64,000 nucleotides of DNA from Rhizomys pruinosus. Taxonomy: Eukaryota; Chordata; Mammalia; Rodentia; Spalacidae. Under the pieces are notes generated by a model. The model was not told the DNA's origin and searched no databases. It worked only from the letters and a program-made list of their open reading frames with translations. Numbering within the stretch: position 1 is the stretch's first letter; each line of letters opens with the position of its first letter. Position numbers and translations under genes: made by a program. The DNA lies in contig VZQC01005070.1 in NCBI GenBank assembly GCA_009823505.1, positions 1,716,357 to 1,780,356 on the forward strand. Direction: 5' to 3'. Positions 1 through 13,019 of the stretch are shown one piece after another.

Positions 1-1651
1 AAAGGTCTATTAAGTATCCACGAGTATATACTGGATTGATGCTAAGTGGGCTGGGAAAATGAGCAGGAGATTTCGTTTGGAACTTACGAGCATGGGTATG
101 GCTTTGTACTGTGCCCTTTCTGAGATCTGACATGGCTTCCATGGCATTCCATTAGAAACTTCCATGTGAGCTGAAGACAACATGCAGAGCTACGAGGAAA
201 ACTAGGCTGTTCTATAATATTTTCAAAGCTTTAAGGCAACTCCAAAAGTATTCTAAAATGAAAAGCTTATTAAAATTCTCTTAAAAATCAACCAGCCATA
301 CATGTAAACAGAAAAACGCAATGTTTCTTCTGTAAAACAATTCAAAGCCAATGAAAGACCTTCTAAAGTTTAGTAATATTCAGTAAGTAAAAATTGTGGA
401 TGTAAGTCACTCCCCAGCTTTTTCAGTTAAGCAGCCATGTCCTGGGTCCTAACAAACAAGTCCCATGCTGGCGGCCTGTAGAGTGCTGCTGCCTCACACT
501 TTCCTGTTGGCCTATACAGTGACTTTGAAAACATATTAACTGCCACTTGTCTTAGTCTGATCTGCACTAGATCCAGAGACTGACAAAGGCGAGGGAACAA
601 GTCATTCCCCTGGGGAGTGCCCTGAAAGCACAGCAAAGGGCAGGATGGAAGACCAACTCATCAACTAGAGGATGAGATACAGAGCTTGCTGTTACCTTGA
701 GAACAACTTGGGACTGGGTCATAACCACTTTATCCTTCAGTTTCTCAACCTGTTAAGTGCCTGAACAGCTTGGGTTGCATTCATTCTACTCATAAGGGTC
801 TTCCACCCCTCATGAACAGAAAGAGATTAAATCCAGATGCTGTGCAAAGCTTACTTTGATTTGTGAAGAACCCTTAGGAACATTTAAAAATGTTTACTCA
901 TACTTAGCACAATATAGAGACCCACTCTGTGCGATGTCTTTTCTCACCATCTTCACTTTTCAGTATGAACCGAAGTAGACTGTGTTTCTTTCCATGGTAG
1001 ATCCAAATTCATCATTGCTGCTTTGACTTTGAGGATGTTGGATCAATTAGCATAATTAATTGATTATGAGCTACATCCTCAGCCAGGTGCTTAAATTAAA
1101 TCTCCACTTATAATGTTTAACAGCAAGAAAGAGGAGGAGGAGGAGGAGAAGAGCGGGTAGAAGAATCAGCCTCCCTCTTCTCTGACTCAAGAGCGGAGAT
1201 GAAGAGCAGGTAGCAAACAATCTGCAGGACTTCCTGTGCTGGTACAGAATGGATCCAAATGTAGAGTTGCTACAGGATGGGTTTCTGGCTCTGGATTAAT
1301 GGTCTTTTGCAGGCGGGGGGAGTGTGAATACAGTCTCCCATTACCACAAATTATGCAATTGAGTTTTCAGCATATAGGGAAATTGCATCTTTAGAGTACA
1401 ATGGATAAATCTCACCCTGGGAAAACCACCTTCTCGATTATGGTATCTCCCTAGCCAGGTAAGTGCAGGTTAATGGTCTTTATAAGTTGAAACTCTGTAA
1501 GAATCAGGAGGATCTAGTAACACTAAATTGATGGGCTTCTGAGAGAAAAGTGAAAATGGAAGTCACTATACTAAGCATGAGGCATTTCAGGCAGTGTCCA
1601 CAGTATGAAGCACTGAGATCTGATTTGAATAAAAACAAGATGCTCAAGAGC

Positions 1652-1860
1652 TAAGGTGATGGCTCTGTGTTTGAAGCATTTGTTTTGTAGCGTAAGAACC
1701 CAGTTCAAGCCCCAAATCCATATTTAAAAAAAGCCAGGAATGATGGTGTGCAATTATAATCCTAGCCCTTGGGGAGGTGGAGAGCAGAGGATCCCAGGGA
1801 CATGCTGGGCAGGCAGCCTTTCCAAATCAATGAGCTCCAGGACAGGGAAGAGATGCCCTG
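1652..1860 (+). repeat. B4-type SINE
   Basis: An ID/tRNA-like head (GGTGATGGCTCTGTG, then AACCCAGTTCAAGCCCC) is fused to a B1-like body (GCCAGGAATGATGGTGTGCA, ATCCTAGCCCTTGGGGAGG, GAGCTCCAGG). That fusion is the hallmark of the rodent B4/RSINE1 class. The copy is old and its tail has become the GGA tract that follows. Confidence 0.75.
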
Positions 1861-1945
1861 ATGGAGGAGGAGAGGAGGAGAAGGAGGAGAAGGAGGAGGA
1901 GGAGGAGGAGGAGGAGGAGGAGGAGGAGGAGGAGGAGGAGGAGAG
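1861..1945 (+). repeat. (GGA)n microsatellite
   Basis: About 25 GGA units with a few AAG variants, grown at the 3' end of the B4 copy. A shorter GGA tract lies at 1130-1152. The poly-Glu and poly-Pro open frames over it are by-products. Confidence 0.95.
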
Positions 1946-4274
1946 CTAGATAGCAGGGGAAGAACAGCAGTAAACAGATGGAAATTAAAAGTAAATAAAT
2001 GAATATAACTGAGCAAATCAATATAGTCTTAAGAAAAGTACCCCACACTTGGGGCTTCCCCTAGCACACACCAGGAGACTGTGATATAATTGGTTTCAGG
2101 TGGGACCTGAGCACTGAGCTTTTTAAAACTCTTCGAAGCTGCAGAGACCTCCAGCAGGCCCAGAGACAGAAATGGCTGTAGTGGAGCCGGGTCCGGTGCC
2201 TCCTCACTGCTCAGCTAGGAGAACATGGTGTGGGCTGCAGCCTCCCTGTTGTCCCATCTCTGGGTTTCTGAAGCAGAAAGTGTTAACTGGGTCACCTCTG
2301 AAAAAAATAGCAACTTTGCTGTGGATACAAATGGGGGGCAATGGGGCAAACATTAAATGAAATGTCACTATAGAGTAAGGAAAATTCAAACCCAAGACTG
2401 CAGGTACACAAGATCCCTTTAAAGCTGATGCTGTCCCCCCAATTCTCAGCCATTTTGAGAGAGGGGGATTTGTTTTGCCTGTTGATATTTACCCTGCAGT
2501 TGCTTGGATTCTTTTTTATTTTCAGGACATTATGGTAATATTCCTCTTTTCTATCAGTATTCCACCTGTAACAAATAGATCCATAGAAACAAATTTAACC
2601 CACTGGAATTACTCTCCAAATAAATTCAGCATTTTGGTTCAAAGCACTACAGATAAATTCAGTGCTTTAATTTCCAGTACATAGAACAGACCTCGACGGT
2701 ACAAGGACACACTGAGAAGCGCACATTACACAGTCAAGGTGGCGGTGGACATAGGGGAATTTAAAAGAAAGTGCTTCGGACTATTTTTAAAATAAAATGC
2801 ATCCCACTGGGATGACGATTGCCCAATGCCGACTATTCATAAATCAGGGAACAAAGATGCTTCACATTTTGTGTCTCTGGCCAAAGAAAAAGATCTAGAA
2901 AAGGAAGGCAAATAAGAGGTTCAGCTGGAAACACAATGCAGCTCACCTGATCTCTTTCTGTGGATTTTTTCCCCTCATTCTTGAAAAGATCTTTCTGTCT
3001 TGGGGAAAATGCATTAAGCCTAATACTCCTAGTAACTCTGGCAAAATATTCCAAATATTATAAAAGGCTGTTGAACATTATTGGATAAGTCTGTGTTGCA
3101 GTTATTTTTAATATCTTTGTGCACACTCGATATTTGCTCTGATGGGTCCCAGCAGAGATTTATGACTAAAGGAGACCGGCTTGAGGTTGAATGGGGAGAG
3201 AGGCAGCTGGTGCAGGAGGAATATTGTGTCACTTGGTGGAGTGAGAGAGTCTGGCTGCAGTCACATAGGGAGGGCCTATGAGGCATGCATGCCGATGAAG
3301 GTGTTCAAGGGATGAGGGAGCTGGGACTTGTTCTGGGAACGCACCAACCCCCTCCTCATACTATGTCCCCAGGGATGCTTTAGGACTGCCAGAGCTGAAA
3401 ATTAAATTATAAACCTGAAACATGACATTGGAAATGTAATGTTTCCTTTAATAATATCAGTGTGATAATTTATCAATTGGTGGGGATGGACAGCACTGCT
3501 CCCAGACCAGCTTGTGAGGCAGATCCTGGCCATCCTCACACCCCTCTCCATTCACTTTCCCTCAGGCTTATCTCGTTACTGAACACATGTGTACCAAAAC
3601 TGTTCCACAGACACAGTAAAGGAGGTCTCCACAGAGGCCCCAGGTCAAATATGGCAGCAGGCTACATAAGCAGATAGCGTGGTTGTATCAGTGTACACAG
3701 AAAAATGTACTTGCAAGTTCAGTCTACGAGTGTCAGGGTCTTCTGCAGAAAACTTGCTGGCTGGCCTATCACCACATGGAGTTTGTTGTTGCCAGGATGG
3801 ACAGACAGGACATGTTCTCCTTTTCTGGGCTATGCTTTCAACTCTTCATTAGAAGTGGAAACAAGCCATCAAAACAAATGCAAACTATCTTCCTGTCACA
3901 TCCACGGATCAAAGTAAAATATTGTAAGGAAGTTGGCTTAGCTCCTATTCACGGGGATCACAGACTCAATGTGCTATGTGTGCTGACTCACTCCAAGAGA
4001 ATAACACAGTAGCAGCCAATAAGGGCTATAGGAGTTTGAAGGCTCAAAGTATCACCCAATAGAAGACCCACAGCTGAAGCCTGGTGCAGGGAATAGGCTT
4101 GGAATAGGCAGAGATTTGGCATTGACAAGGAAGGAGTGGCGATCAAGGACAATACTTCACAATTGCAGCAGTCTTCAGGGGCCTGGCATGACTGAAGAGG
4201 ACAGCTTGCTTTGGAAGAAAGAAATGGGCCCTGTGTTAAACAGGTCAAAATGGATAAGCATTAGATTAGAAACT

Positions 4275-4334
4275 CTCCTTGTGTGTCTCTTTCTCTTTCA
4301 TCTCTCCCTCTTTCTCTCCCTTTCTCTATATCTG
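4275..4334 (+). repeat. CT-rich low-complexity tract
   Basis: Pyrimidine-rich run of CTCTTT and CTCCCT variants, with no element recognised on either side. Confidence 0.8.
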
Positions 4335-5047
4335 TGAAGTGCCAGGGACTGAATATACTATGGGGTTTTGGCCACTTAGGCAAATCATCTGCCAAATAAA
4401 ATACACCTAGGATCCACAAAAGTCTGTGTACGTAACATCTGTGACTGCTGGGTTAGGGGATAAAAGCTGGCCTACCCTGATTAGTGAGATGGAAAATAAA
4501 GTTAACGTTTAGAATGGGAAATGAAGCATGGACTGACAGAGTGTACAAAGCCAAGCAAGATTTATCCCGACCCCAAGGCCCAGGTCCTCTTCCTCTCCTT
4601 TCTGATTACCCGTGGCCTCCTGGGAACTCCTTATGTCTTGTCTTTGTACTTTTTGCCTGGATAATCACACCAAGTCTCATGGGATTATTAGCTATCAACT
4701 CTTACATCTCTATCCAGCTCAAGCTTCTCTCCAGGATGTTCAGCTCACTGCCTAGTACATATCTTCACTTGGATGGTGTAAGATCACCTTGAGTTCAAAG
4801 GTCCACAGTTTCACAAACCATCTTAACCCATGAACAAGCTCATCCTCTGTTTCAGGCCCCGGGGATTAGCACCAGCAATGAGAAAGTTGGCAAAACCAGG
4901 AGCTGCAGCCACATCTGTGGCTCTCCTTTTATTGCTCACTCTGCTTGTCCGGTGCCATCAGTTACAAGGAAGTCCTGCTTTTATCTTCTAAACTTCTTTA
5001 GCTTTCCATTAAAGTTATCAGCTGGTGGAGAAAATATACACTCACTT

Positions 5048-5064
5048 GCACACACATATATACA

Positions 5065-5100
<36 letters not shown>
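5048..5100 (+). repeat. (CA)n microsatellite
   Basis: Interrupted CA/TA repeat, pure CA from about 5067 to 5099. Confidence 0.95.
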
Positions 5101-5103
<3 letters not shown>

Positions 5104-5589
5104 TGCATCTCTGCTCTGAGATTCTGGCATAAATAGCATATGACTGAGAATACACAATGGTCTGTGTTTTATGCAATGGAAGAATATATGCAATATCATC
5201 TTTTCCCATTTGAGGTGCTCTGTTGATGGTGTTGTTCTTCACATAGGCAGGAGTCTAACACGACTGAGAAAAGTTCTTCAAATACTTGTAATATTGATAT
5301 ACTTTTATACTAAGGTTCATTCATGTCTGTCCTTCCAGAAAGAATTTGAACAATCTATGCACTTCTGCTTCAGGAGTTATTTAAAGCATCAAACTTTCCT
5401 GAACCCTTAAGTACACTCAGCATCAGGAAGACAGTAATCTCACAGAGGAAATAAAGCAGTCAATGCCCAAGAGTTCTAGGACAATAGACCCTACCTCCAC
5501 TTATACATTGTCAGGAAAAACCAGCATCTCAAACCATTCCATGATCACTGATCAGGCTACTAGATTCACTTACTGAAATATTCAACCTC

Positions 5590-5900
5590 CCAACTCACCC
5601 TCTGACAATCCTGTCTGCCTGTGACATTCTCCACAAACTGAAGCCAACATGGTCTTGCTAAAATGGCTCTAAAATCCATCTTTCCTACCATTACAGCTCA
5701 TGTGCCTGTACACACAGCTAACCTTAATTTCTCTAAACCTTTACAACATCCAAGTTCTGTTACTTCTGGACCATTGTGTACACTGGGTTTTGTTGTTATT
5801 ATTGCTTGTTTTGCTGAGCATTGTCTTCCTTCTTCCATGACCCATGTCCTCCTAGAGGCCCAAGTGTACACGAGGATGTCACAGCTTGGGGGACGCCACC
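5590..5900 (+). repeat. Possible LINE-2 fragment
   Basis: AAGCCAACATGGTCTTGCTA followed by AAATGG and a later TTCTCTAAACCTTTACAACA resembles the L2 3' region. It is strongly diverged, and a search with RepeatMasker would decide. Confidence 0.4.
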
Positions 5901-8367
5901 TGTAGTGCATATTTCCAGACTGGTGTCTGTACAAACATCTGATGTTTTCCTTTATGGGTTATCATACTGTACCTCATTATATATCTATTGCATTTTTTTG
6001 CCTCTTCAAAACTGCCAACCTTTGTTATGCTAGAGTTTTTTCCCTCATTTGTTGTTGTTTCGCCTAACTTATGGTTGGCTTATAAGAACTTCCAAATTAT
6101 TTGGGGATTAATTTGAAGAGTTGTCAAAAACAGTGCAGTGTTTAGGAACTCAAATCAATTCATTATACACAAAACATGCCACGGAGAGGACTTAGAAATG
6201 GAGGCAACTTACATTGTGAGGCAGTTGTACATTGTTGAAATATTGGAAGCTTCTCATGCATGAAAATTCTGGACATAATAAAATAAATGAAGCAAGAATA
6301 ATGGGCATGATATGGTGAACATCAACATAGAAAATAAAAAAGAGCGAAGTCTTGAAGTAGTACTTCAAATATAAGGACTATTATATTATTCCCCAATGCT
6401 GGAAAATAAAAGTGTAAACAGATTTCAAGCAAAACCATTAAGTTGTTCAGTTAAATACAAAAGAGAAAAGGTTCTCAGTGCTTTAGTAAAGTCCGAGTGT
6501 AGGTTGAAAGATATCACAAGGGAGATCAAGGTGTTGGGACCATCTGCTATTAGGTTAGTTGGTGATTCTTTTTAACTTATCTTTAACCTACTTTTCCTAT
6601 AAGGAATCCCATTCTCTTAGGTTTAGGAACAATTTGCTCTGTTTTCTCCTAGCACAGGAATGGCCCAAGTTAAAGATTTCCCCCGGGCAATGCCACAGAG
6701 AAACTGAAAAATCATCAGAACATAGACTATGCCAAATCTATCTGAAGCTTTCTTGACAATGTTCTGCTGAAGGTTGGAAAAACAAACATTATAAAAGGAA
6801 AGGCTCCTTTTCAATAGTGTTACCAAGGGAGTCGGGCATGAGGGTGGAGTCATCACTAGACAGGTGAGAACAGCTGGAGAGACAGAGAAACAAGAGAAGT
6901 GGAGAAAAAGAGGTGCTGCTGAGTTTTCTGGAGGTGTCAGCCAAGACTACCTTTTCACATAATCTGAAGATTCCAGGAGAAACAGAAACACTGACCATGG
7001 AAGTTCTGCTGACATGAGTGTTCTAAGGAAAAGCTATAGAAGCAGAAAGGCTGGAGGATGAGGGTGAAACTCCATGGTCTAATGTCCACTGAAGATGAGT
7101 GGGAAGTGAAGACAAGCATAACAAGCACATCCAAAGCTGAATGCACAAATAGCAATAGATATCTCCTTAAAGGATAACACCTGGGCCAACATAGAGTATT
7201 GCCCAACGACTAAAGTTACTGGAAATGGATAAGGTAATGGATACGAACACTACAAATGCGGATGTGATTAGCTCCAACTTGCTACACGTACAGTGGTGAG
7301 AATGGATTAATTTTCATCCATGAATTGTACAGATTAAGTCTTCTATTAATTAAACTCATTCCTGTATTTAATATTTACATATCATAAAATTTGCTTCTGT
7401 ATTCAATGCACTACCCTACAGCAGTTCTTCCCATCTTTTTTTTTTTTTATCTACTTGTAAACTTCTCTGACTAGCATCTCTCTTCCAGCATATTGGTGCC
7501 AGCTGACGGTTGCTAGATTGTATCTCTCACTCCTTTCTAAAAATAGGGAAATAACGCATGAGTTATGTTCATCATTGGGATCAAAATGTTGTGTACATGG
7601 AGTCAGACATAGTCTATCAACCAGCTGAATAGAAATTCTAGGTTTGAAGATGTTAGAAATTTTACAATTCATGGAAGTAAAATACAAGGCAAAGAAAAGA
7701 TTTCTATTGCACAAAATATGAAGACTGCTAGAGCCCTGGGTGCTTTCCACTTGTGCTGGCCATTGGATTAATATGACAGCAGTTGTAAACATTACTAGCA
7801 TTCATTAGCCATGTAATAAATGAGGAGCACATCCATACTATGACAATGCATAACTGAAGGAAGTGATTCCAACATTAACAGTCAGAAGAAACTTCCACGA
7901 ATGGAGAAAATGAGAGATTCTATTTGCAGTTTGAAACAGACCATTCTGGTATTAGATACAGCAGTGGGATAAAATAAAATACATGCACTTGTTCTTCTAC
8001 CATATGCCTCTTCCATGACCAAATAAGGGTTTGAGTTAGTCAGCAAGATTATAGATCATGTAACACTGAAAGGTCATAGATTCTCCTTTTCTACAGACTT
8101 TCTAAAATAGTGAGACAACTGAAGATGAAGGGGCACTGTGCTATTCTCAGCTGAATTAGGAAAAGAAGTACTACACAGAAATCGCAGGGTAAATTTAAAG
8201 CAATCTTTTGAAGGTACATTTTGATCTTATAAACATTAACCAAACCCTTCAACTTCACTAAAACCTCAAAGTTGTTTTGTGCAGCTAAGCTTAAGTGCTG
8301 GAGTTTTGCATATAGGACCATTATAACTATTGTTCTGCAATAGTGCCCTGATAAACTTAACTTAAAA

Positions 8368-8398
8368 TATGTGTGTGTGTGTTTGTGTGTGTGTATGT
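8368..8398 (+). repeat. Short (GT)n tract
   Basis: GT repeat interrupted by TTT and TAT. Confidence 0.85.
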
Positions 8399-8947
8399 TT
8401 ACATATTTTTAAGGGACATTAAAACATTAGTGAACTAATGAAAGCAAACTTGTAAAAATCCAACCTTCCCTAACTCTTTTTAAACTTTAACCCAAACAGA
8501 GAGTCTGAAATAGATCGAAGAATTCAATCTGGGCCCTCTCTCAAGGGACTTGAAGAACTAACTACAGAGAAGGGCTTTTTGAGGAATACAGGTCCAGGTG
8601 AACTTTCTGGTCCACGGAGCCCAGGCTGACACAGAAACCAGCCAGTTCTGCTCAGGTAACCAATATCACTCAAATCAGAAAGCTAACGTCTGTCTTGGTA
8701 ACCGTCTCTCCTGAAGAGGTTGAGTGAAAGGTGATAGCTACAAGGAATAACAGAGAACCGTTGCACGCAGCTTTGCATACATTCTCCCTCAGAAGCTCTT
8801 CCTTCCCCTTGGTTCATGTAAATGCTATCATAGGATGAAATGATGTTCAGGAGTCTAGAACAGTTGCGCAAATGAAAAGGAATGGCTAACAGGACTAGAA
8901 ATCAGCAGCCCAGGGGTGGATAGTACTGACTCAATCTGTTCCTATAT

Positions 8948-9147
8948 GTTTAAAAATGTATTTACTCTTATTTTATATGTAAGTATGTAGTATGCAAGGC
9001 CCATGGAGACCCAAAGACAGCACTGGATTCCCCTGGAATTGGAGTTATGGACAGTTGTTAGCTACCAGGTGGGTGCAGGGAACCTAACGCGGGTCCTCTG
9101 AAAGAGCAGCGGGGGGTCTTAATGCCATTCCTCTCTCTATCCCTATT
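8948..9147 (-). repeat. B3/B2-type SINE, old
   Basis: In reverse orientation: CCCCTGGAATTGGAGTTATG, GACAGTTGTTAGCTACCAGG, then GGGTCCTCTGAAAGAGCAGC. The tRNA-like 5' end near 9130-9147 is degraded. Confidence 0.8.
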
Positions 9148-9384
9148 CTTCTATTATTAAGAAAGATTTAAAATCTTTGATCAAGGAAAGCTTCAGAATT
9201 GAAGACCACAGCCCTTCTCTACCCACTCTTGCCAGCTTTAAACTAGGAGTTTAATGATTTTTGTGTTTTCTTGCTTATTTATTTAGGAGGTGATCAAACA
9301 CACCTGTCTAAAAGATAGCACTTAAAGTATCTTCCTATATGTGAATCCGTCCCAGCTTTTCCTAGGCGACTGGTTTAGATGGTT

Positions 9385-9560
9385 TAAGTGCTCCACGACT
9401 CAGTGTCCTAATCTGTAAAAATGGGAATAATAAAGGTAGCTACTTCACAACAGCGTTGGGAGCACTGAGTTTATATAAGCAAAATGCTTGGATTGACACT
9501 TTACACAAAGGAAATACTCCACACCTGTTAGTATTCTCTTGTTATTGTTGTTGTTTAAAT
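9385..9560 (+). repeat. MIR SINE
   Basis: ACTCAGTGTCCTAATCTGTA followed by AAAATGGGAATAATAAAGG, then GTTGGGAGCACTGAGTTTAT, matches the MIR core and its 3' part, ending in a TTATTGTTGTTG-like tail. MIRs are ancient mammalian insertions, so this sequence should be alignable in other orders. Confidence 0.8.
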
Positions 9561-12276
9561 AACTGAATCAATGCACTCATCCCTGTGGAACACAGAACGC
9601 ACACAAGAGTCAGAATTACATAAATATGCAGAAGCAGAATTCATGTCTAATGTTAGTCTTTGAGGCCATGGCAGAACGGCTGTATATCACACTGCTCTGC
9701 ACCCTAACTCCACAGTCCAAATGAACAAGCTCATGCAACCTGTTTGGGAACTTGGCTGACTTCCATTATTCAAAGCAGGAGCTCTCTCTTGAGTGGCACT
9801 GGGACTCTGTATAACTGGCTATCAGACTGCTGCTTTTGTCAGGTGCATTAACTCTAGGACCACTAGGATGCTATTAAGGGAAGGATTAGTTGTTTACTAA
9901 TTACTAATTACTCCAGTGGCCATAGACCCAAGGTCAGCAATTCTCTCCCTTCACACCAGGAGGTGCAGTGTAGCAGAGGCCAGACAGGTGATTTGCATGT
10001 CTCTATTTCAGAGAAGAGATTACGTTAGAAGATGGCAGAGGAAGAATCTGTGTTGAAGAGAACTTTGGAACAGTTTGATGGATGCTTCCAAAGCTTCTCA
10101 CGGGGACACCTGGACAATTTCTCCTGCTGAGATATGGCAACTCCCCTTGTTCCACACATCAGCAGGCCAGTGGTGGGGGAGGGGGATAGGCAGGGAGGGA
10201 GATGACTGTGGTCTGCACATCACCATTACTACCTGGCAATTCTCTTTCCACTTGGAGCATCTGGAGAGCCATCCAAATGTGTTTGCCAAACTTGCTTGTA
10301 TGTGAGAAGCATGTTTGTTTTATGATCAGTGTCTTGGGTTTTAAATAAGAATACTGCAGGAGAAGATCCTGATGTGATCCTTGCTAATGTTCCTCTAGGC
10401 TAATAAGTACTGAGATGATCCTGCTCTTTGATTTCATGAATACGAAAATAAACTGGGAGATGCATGACATTTAAAAAATTATTGTTATTGCGGAGTGCAA
10501 AATTTATTTTAACCCTCTCTGTAATGGTTCAGTCTCAAGCTGCATGTGCTGCTTGCCAGATTGTATCTCCTGTTTCCCCCCCTCCTTAAATATGTGCTTA
10601 TTTACTTCCTGCAGAGTTCAATTTTAGAACCCATCAAAGTAGATCCACTCAGCCTCTGACTACATTTTCATGCATAAATTCATATATGCCTTCAGAAGGA
10701 ATTGCACTTGCATATGCAAATACTTCCCAATGCTTTTTCATTTCTACTTTTGGACTACACGGTTTTTAATTCATGCAAACACATTACACAAACAAATATG
10801 GACTCAATAACAACACACGGCATGTGCGAATTGTTAATTGCAATGCTATGAGTTTGATATGGCCAAGCTACTTCCATTATTATCAATGGAAAGGCCCATG
10901 ATGAAACAGGAAGAAAGAGGTCTATTTGAAAACAAAATCCCTGCACTTGATTGCATTTGATGTGAATATTAATAAGGGGAAAGTTGACAAGCCCGAACCA
11001 CAATTCAACAATAATCTGGAATCTCCAGTTTAGCGCCTGATTCCAGAAGGGAGGGTATGTCTGTGAAGAGAGGTAGAGGGCAGAGTGGACACTGCAGCCC
11101 AGAATTACAGGAAAGATAAAGGTATACTGCAGCAGCACAAGATGCAGAAACAATGGCAGGGAATGCGAGCTGTCAACCTCGCTCCTCCTGTGTCACCTTT
11201 GAGGACATCTGAGCTCATCTCATTCACACTCTTGGACAGGACAACAGGTGTCCTAATTTCTTTATGTTACAATAGCAAGCCCTCTCTTTGTTAATTAAGC
11301 CATGACCCCTTACTTTTCTTTTTTTTCTTTCAATTCTCACTCTCTGCTACTTGGAGTCAGGTGAGAACTTAATCAAAGTAAACCATGTATCAAAATTATT
11401 CCTGGATCAAAGGCATTTGATCCAGAGCAATCGTTAGGCAGCCCCTGTTTCCTCCTGCAGAGAGATCAGTATGTGTGTCATTTTCATGTGGATGACACAG
11501 GGAAAATAAGAGTAAAGAATAAGTAAAAATCATATCCTACAAGGGTACACAATGGCAACAGAAACAATTTTAACTATTTATTGATTAAAAAATCTGTTAA
11601 ATACATCATGACCTGGGTTGAATTGGCAGTATACGAGAGCATGCTTTCAGAACAAATTCTGGACTGTGGATTTTGGGAACTTGGACAATACACTAATTAA
11701 CAACATTCAGGTATGTTTTCTAGAAAATAAAGAAAAGTAAAATTCAGCTACTTAAGGAAGCAAAGAAACCAGGAATGGAACTCCAAGCAGAGATATCTCG
11801 TTAGGAATTAAATTCATTCCAACAGTTACTGCCAAAGTTACAGAAAAAGAAATAAAGAATCAGTGTTACAAAACAAACGATGCAATAACCCAGTCGAAAA
11901 AGGCCAAGCCCCTGGGTGCTGGCAGAGTGACCCTGCCCAGCGCGGCCACTGCAGCTTGGGCATTCCCTTATAATTTTGCTGAGGCATTAATGTGAACGGC
12001 ACATGCAAGGTTAGCACTCAGAGTGCACAGCAGGGAGAAAACAAGTGGCCCTTGACACTGCGACCCCAGCACTGCTTGGCCTCTTTCTACATCCCTGGAC
12101 AAGTGATAATGGCATTCTGCACAAATATTGGACATGAAGAGAATATTATTACCTGGGAGAAAAATTCTTCTTTTCCCCAAATAAAGCAAAGTAGAATAAA
12201 TAAAATCAAGGTTTGGTACATGCAGGAAGGAAACTGAATTAGTAGAACTGGGGAAAACATCCATGTTCTCATATGT

Positions 12277-12303
12277 GGTGTGTGTGTGTGTGTGTGTGTG
12301 TGT
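12277..12303 (+). repeat. (GT)n microsatellite
   Basis: About 13 GT units, roughly 500 bp beyond the Tenm2 donor. Confidence 0.95.
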
Positions 12304-12787
12304 AGGTAATTATTTATGTTTTCAAATATCTTCTAATCCATATATACCATTATTCAAAGTGAACCCAACTGAGAGTTCCAATGTGTGAGGTAATGAAAAC
12401 AAGTTCTCAGGGGCTTTCAATAAGCTTCAAAGGGAAGAGTTGAAAAGCCCCAAATGATGTCATATTTACTAAGTAGAGATTTTCTATTAACTCAGGAATA
12501 TTTTCTTACGAAGCCAAGGATCTGCTGTAAATTATGTCTTTGGAAACCGCTCATGACAGGTCTCCAAAAGCAACTAGCATGTTATTAAGGACTCTACTAT
12601 GCAAGACAAAAGCTGAATCTCTATCACCCACAGGAGTTGGGTAGGACAAAAGCAATTACTTTCCAAAATGAAGCATTAGTATAGTCGTTGTTTGAAGCAC
12701 GTCTTCCTGCTAGTTTCTAACACCCTCAGTCATCAATGTAACAGGGCAATTCAAGGTCGCATGGGAGCCTATCTTCAGGGCAGCATG

Positions 12788-12793
12788 GCCTAC
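12788..12793 (-). other. Tenm2: Splice donor of the Tenm2 start exon
   Basis: In gene sense the junction is CAAG/GTAGGC. GT occupies 12793-12792. It falls exactly where the teneurin-2 protein match stops (RQ followed by the first base of a Gly codon). Confidence 0.85.
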
Positions 12794-13019
12794 CTTGTCT
12801 TGGAAACTCATCAGACTCCCGATGCACCAGGTCTGTGACTCGGTTTCCATAGTGCATTCTGCTCTCATGGTCATAGGCCTTCAGGGTCTCACTGGAGCTG
12901 TATGACTTCTGTGTGGGCACACGGCAGTCCTCACTGTCCAGAGAGGAACTGGTATAACGACACTCCTTGCCACACCGTCCCCTGGTTAAAGAGCGATGTC
13001 GCCTGTCCTTTACATCCAT
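12794..13019 (-). CDS. Tenm2: Teneurin-2, first coding exon (residues 1-75, partial CDS)
   Basis: This exon encodes the first 75 residues of teneurin-2, a large type II transmembrane synaptic adhesion protein that binds latrophilins across the synapse. It begins [20 protein letters not shown] and ends ESDEFPRQ, matching the family's cytoplasmic N-terminal (Ten_N) region. Teneurin-3 starts MDVKERR and teneurin-1 MEQTD, so teneurin-2 is the best paralogue. The start is well supported: A at -3 and G at +4, with several in-frame stops in the 67 nt of 5' UTR, the nearest acceptor one being a TGA ten bases into the exon. The exon is 75 codons plus one base, so it ends in phase 1 with the first base of a Gly codon. 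The open frame runs on into the intron to 12726, but that part is not coding. Residue 52 is Glu, where I recall Asp in human. Most of the protein (about 2,700 residues) lies outside the window on lower coordinates. Confidence 0.95.

Larger units (their letters stand above)
1..12793 (-). other. Tenm2: Tenm2 intron downstream of the start exon (partial)
   Basis: No exon-like protein match was seen here. Besides the repeats listed separately, I see only unique AT-rich intronic sequence at 1-1650, 1950-4270, 4335-5045, 5105-5585, 5905-8365, 8400-8945, 9150-9380, 9565-12275 and 12305-12790. Short open frames in these stretches have no codon bias or family resemblance. Positions 1031-1080 (homeodomain-like hairpin) and 10660-10722 (POU-like palindrome) are treated as findings. 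Confidence 0.8.

Noticed and set aside
12726..12793. Open-frame extension of the Tenm2 exon by 22 residues
   Set aside because: A consensus donor ends the exon at 12794, exactly where the teneurin-2 match ends; the extension has no family resemblance.
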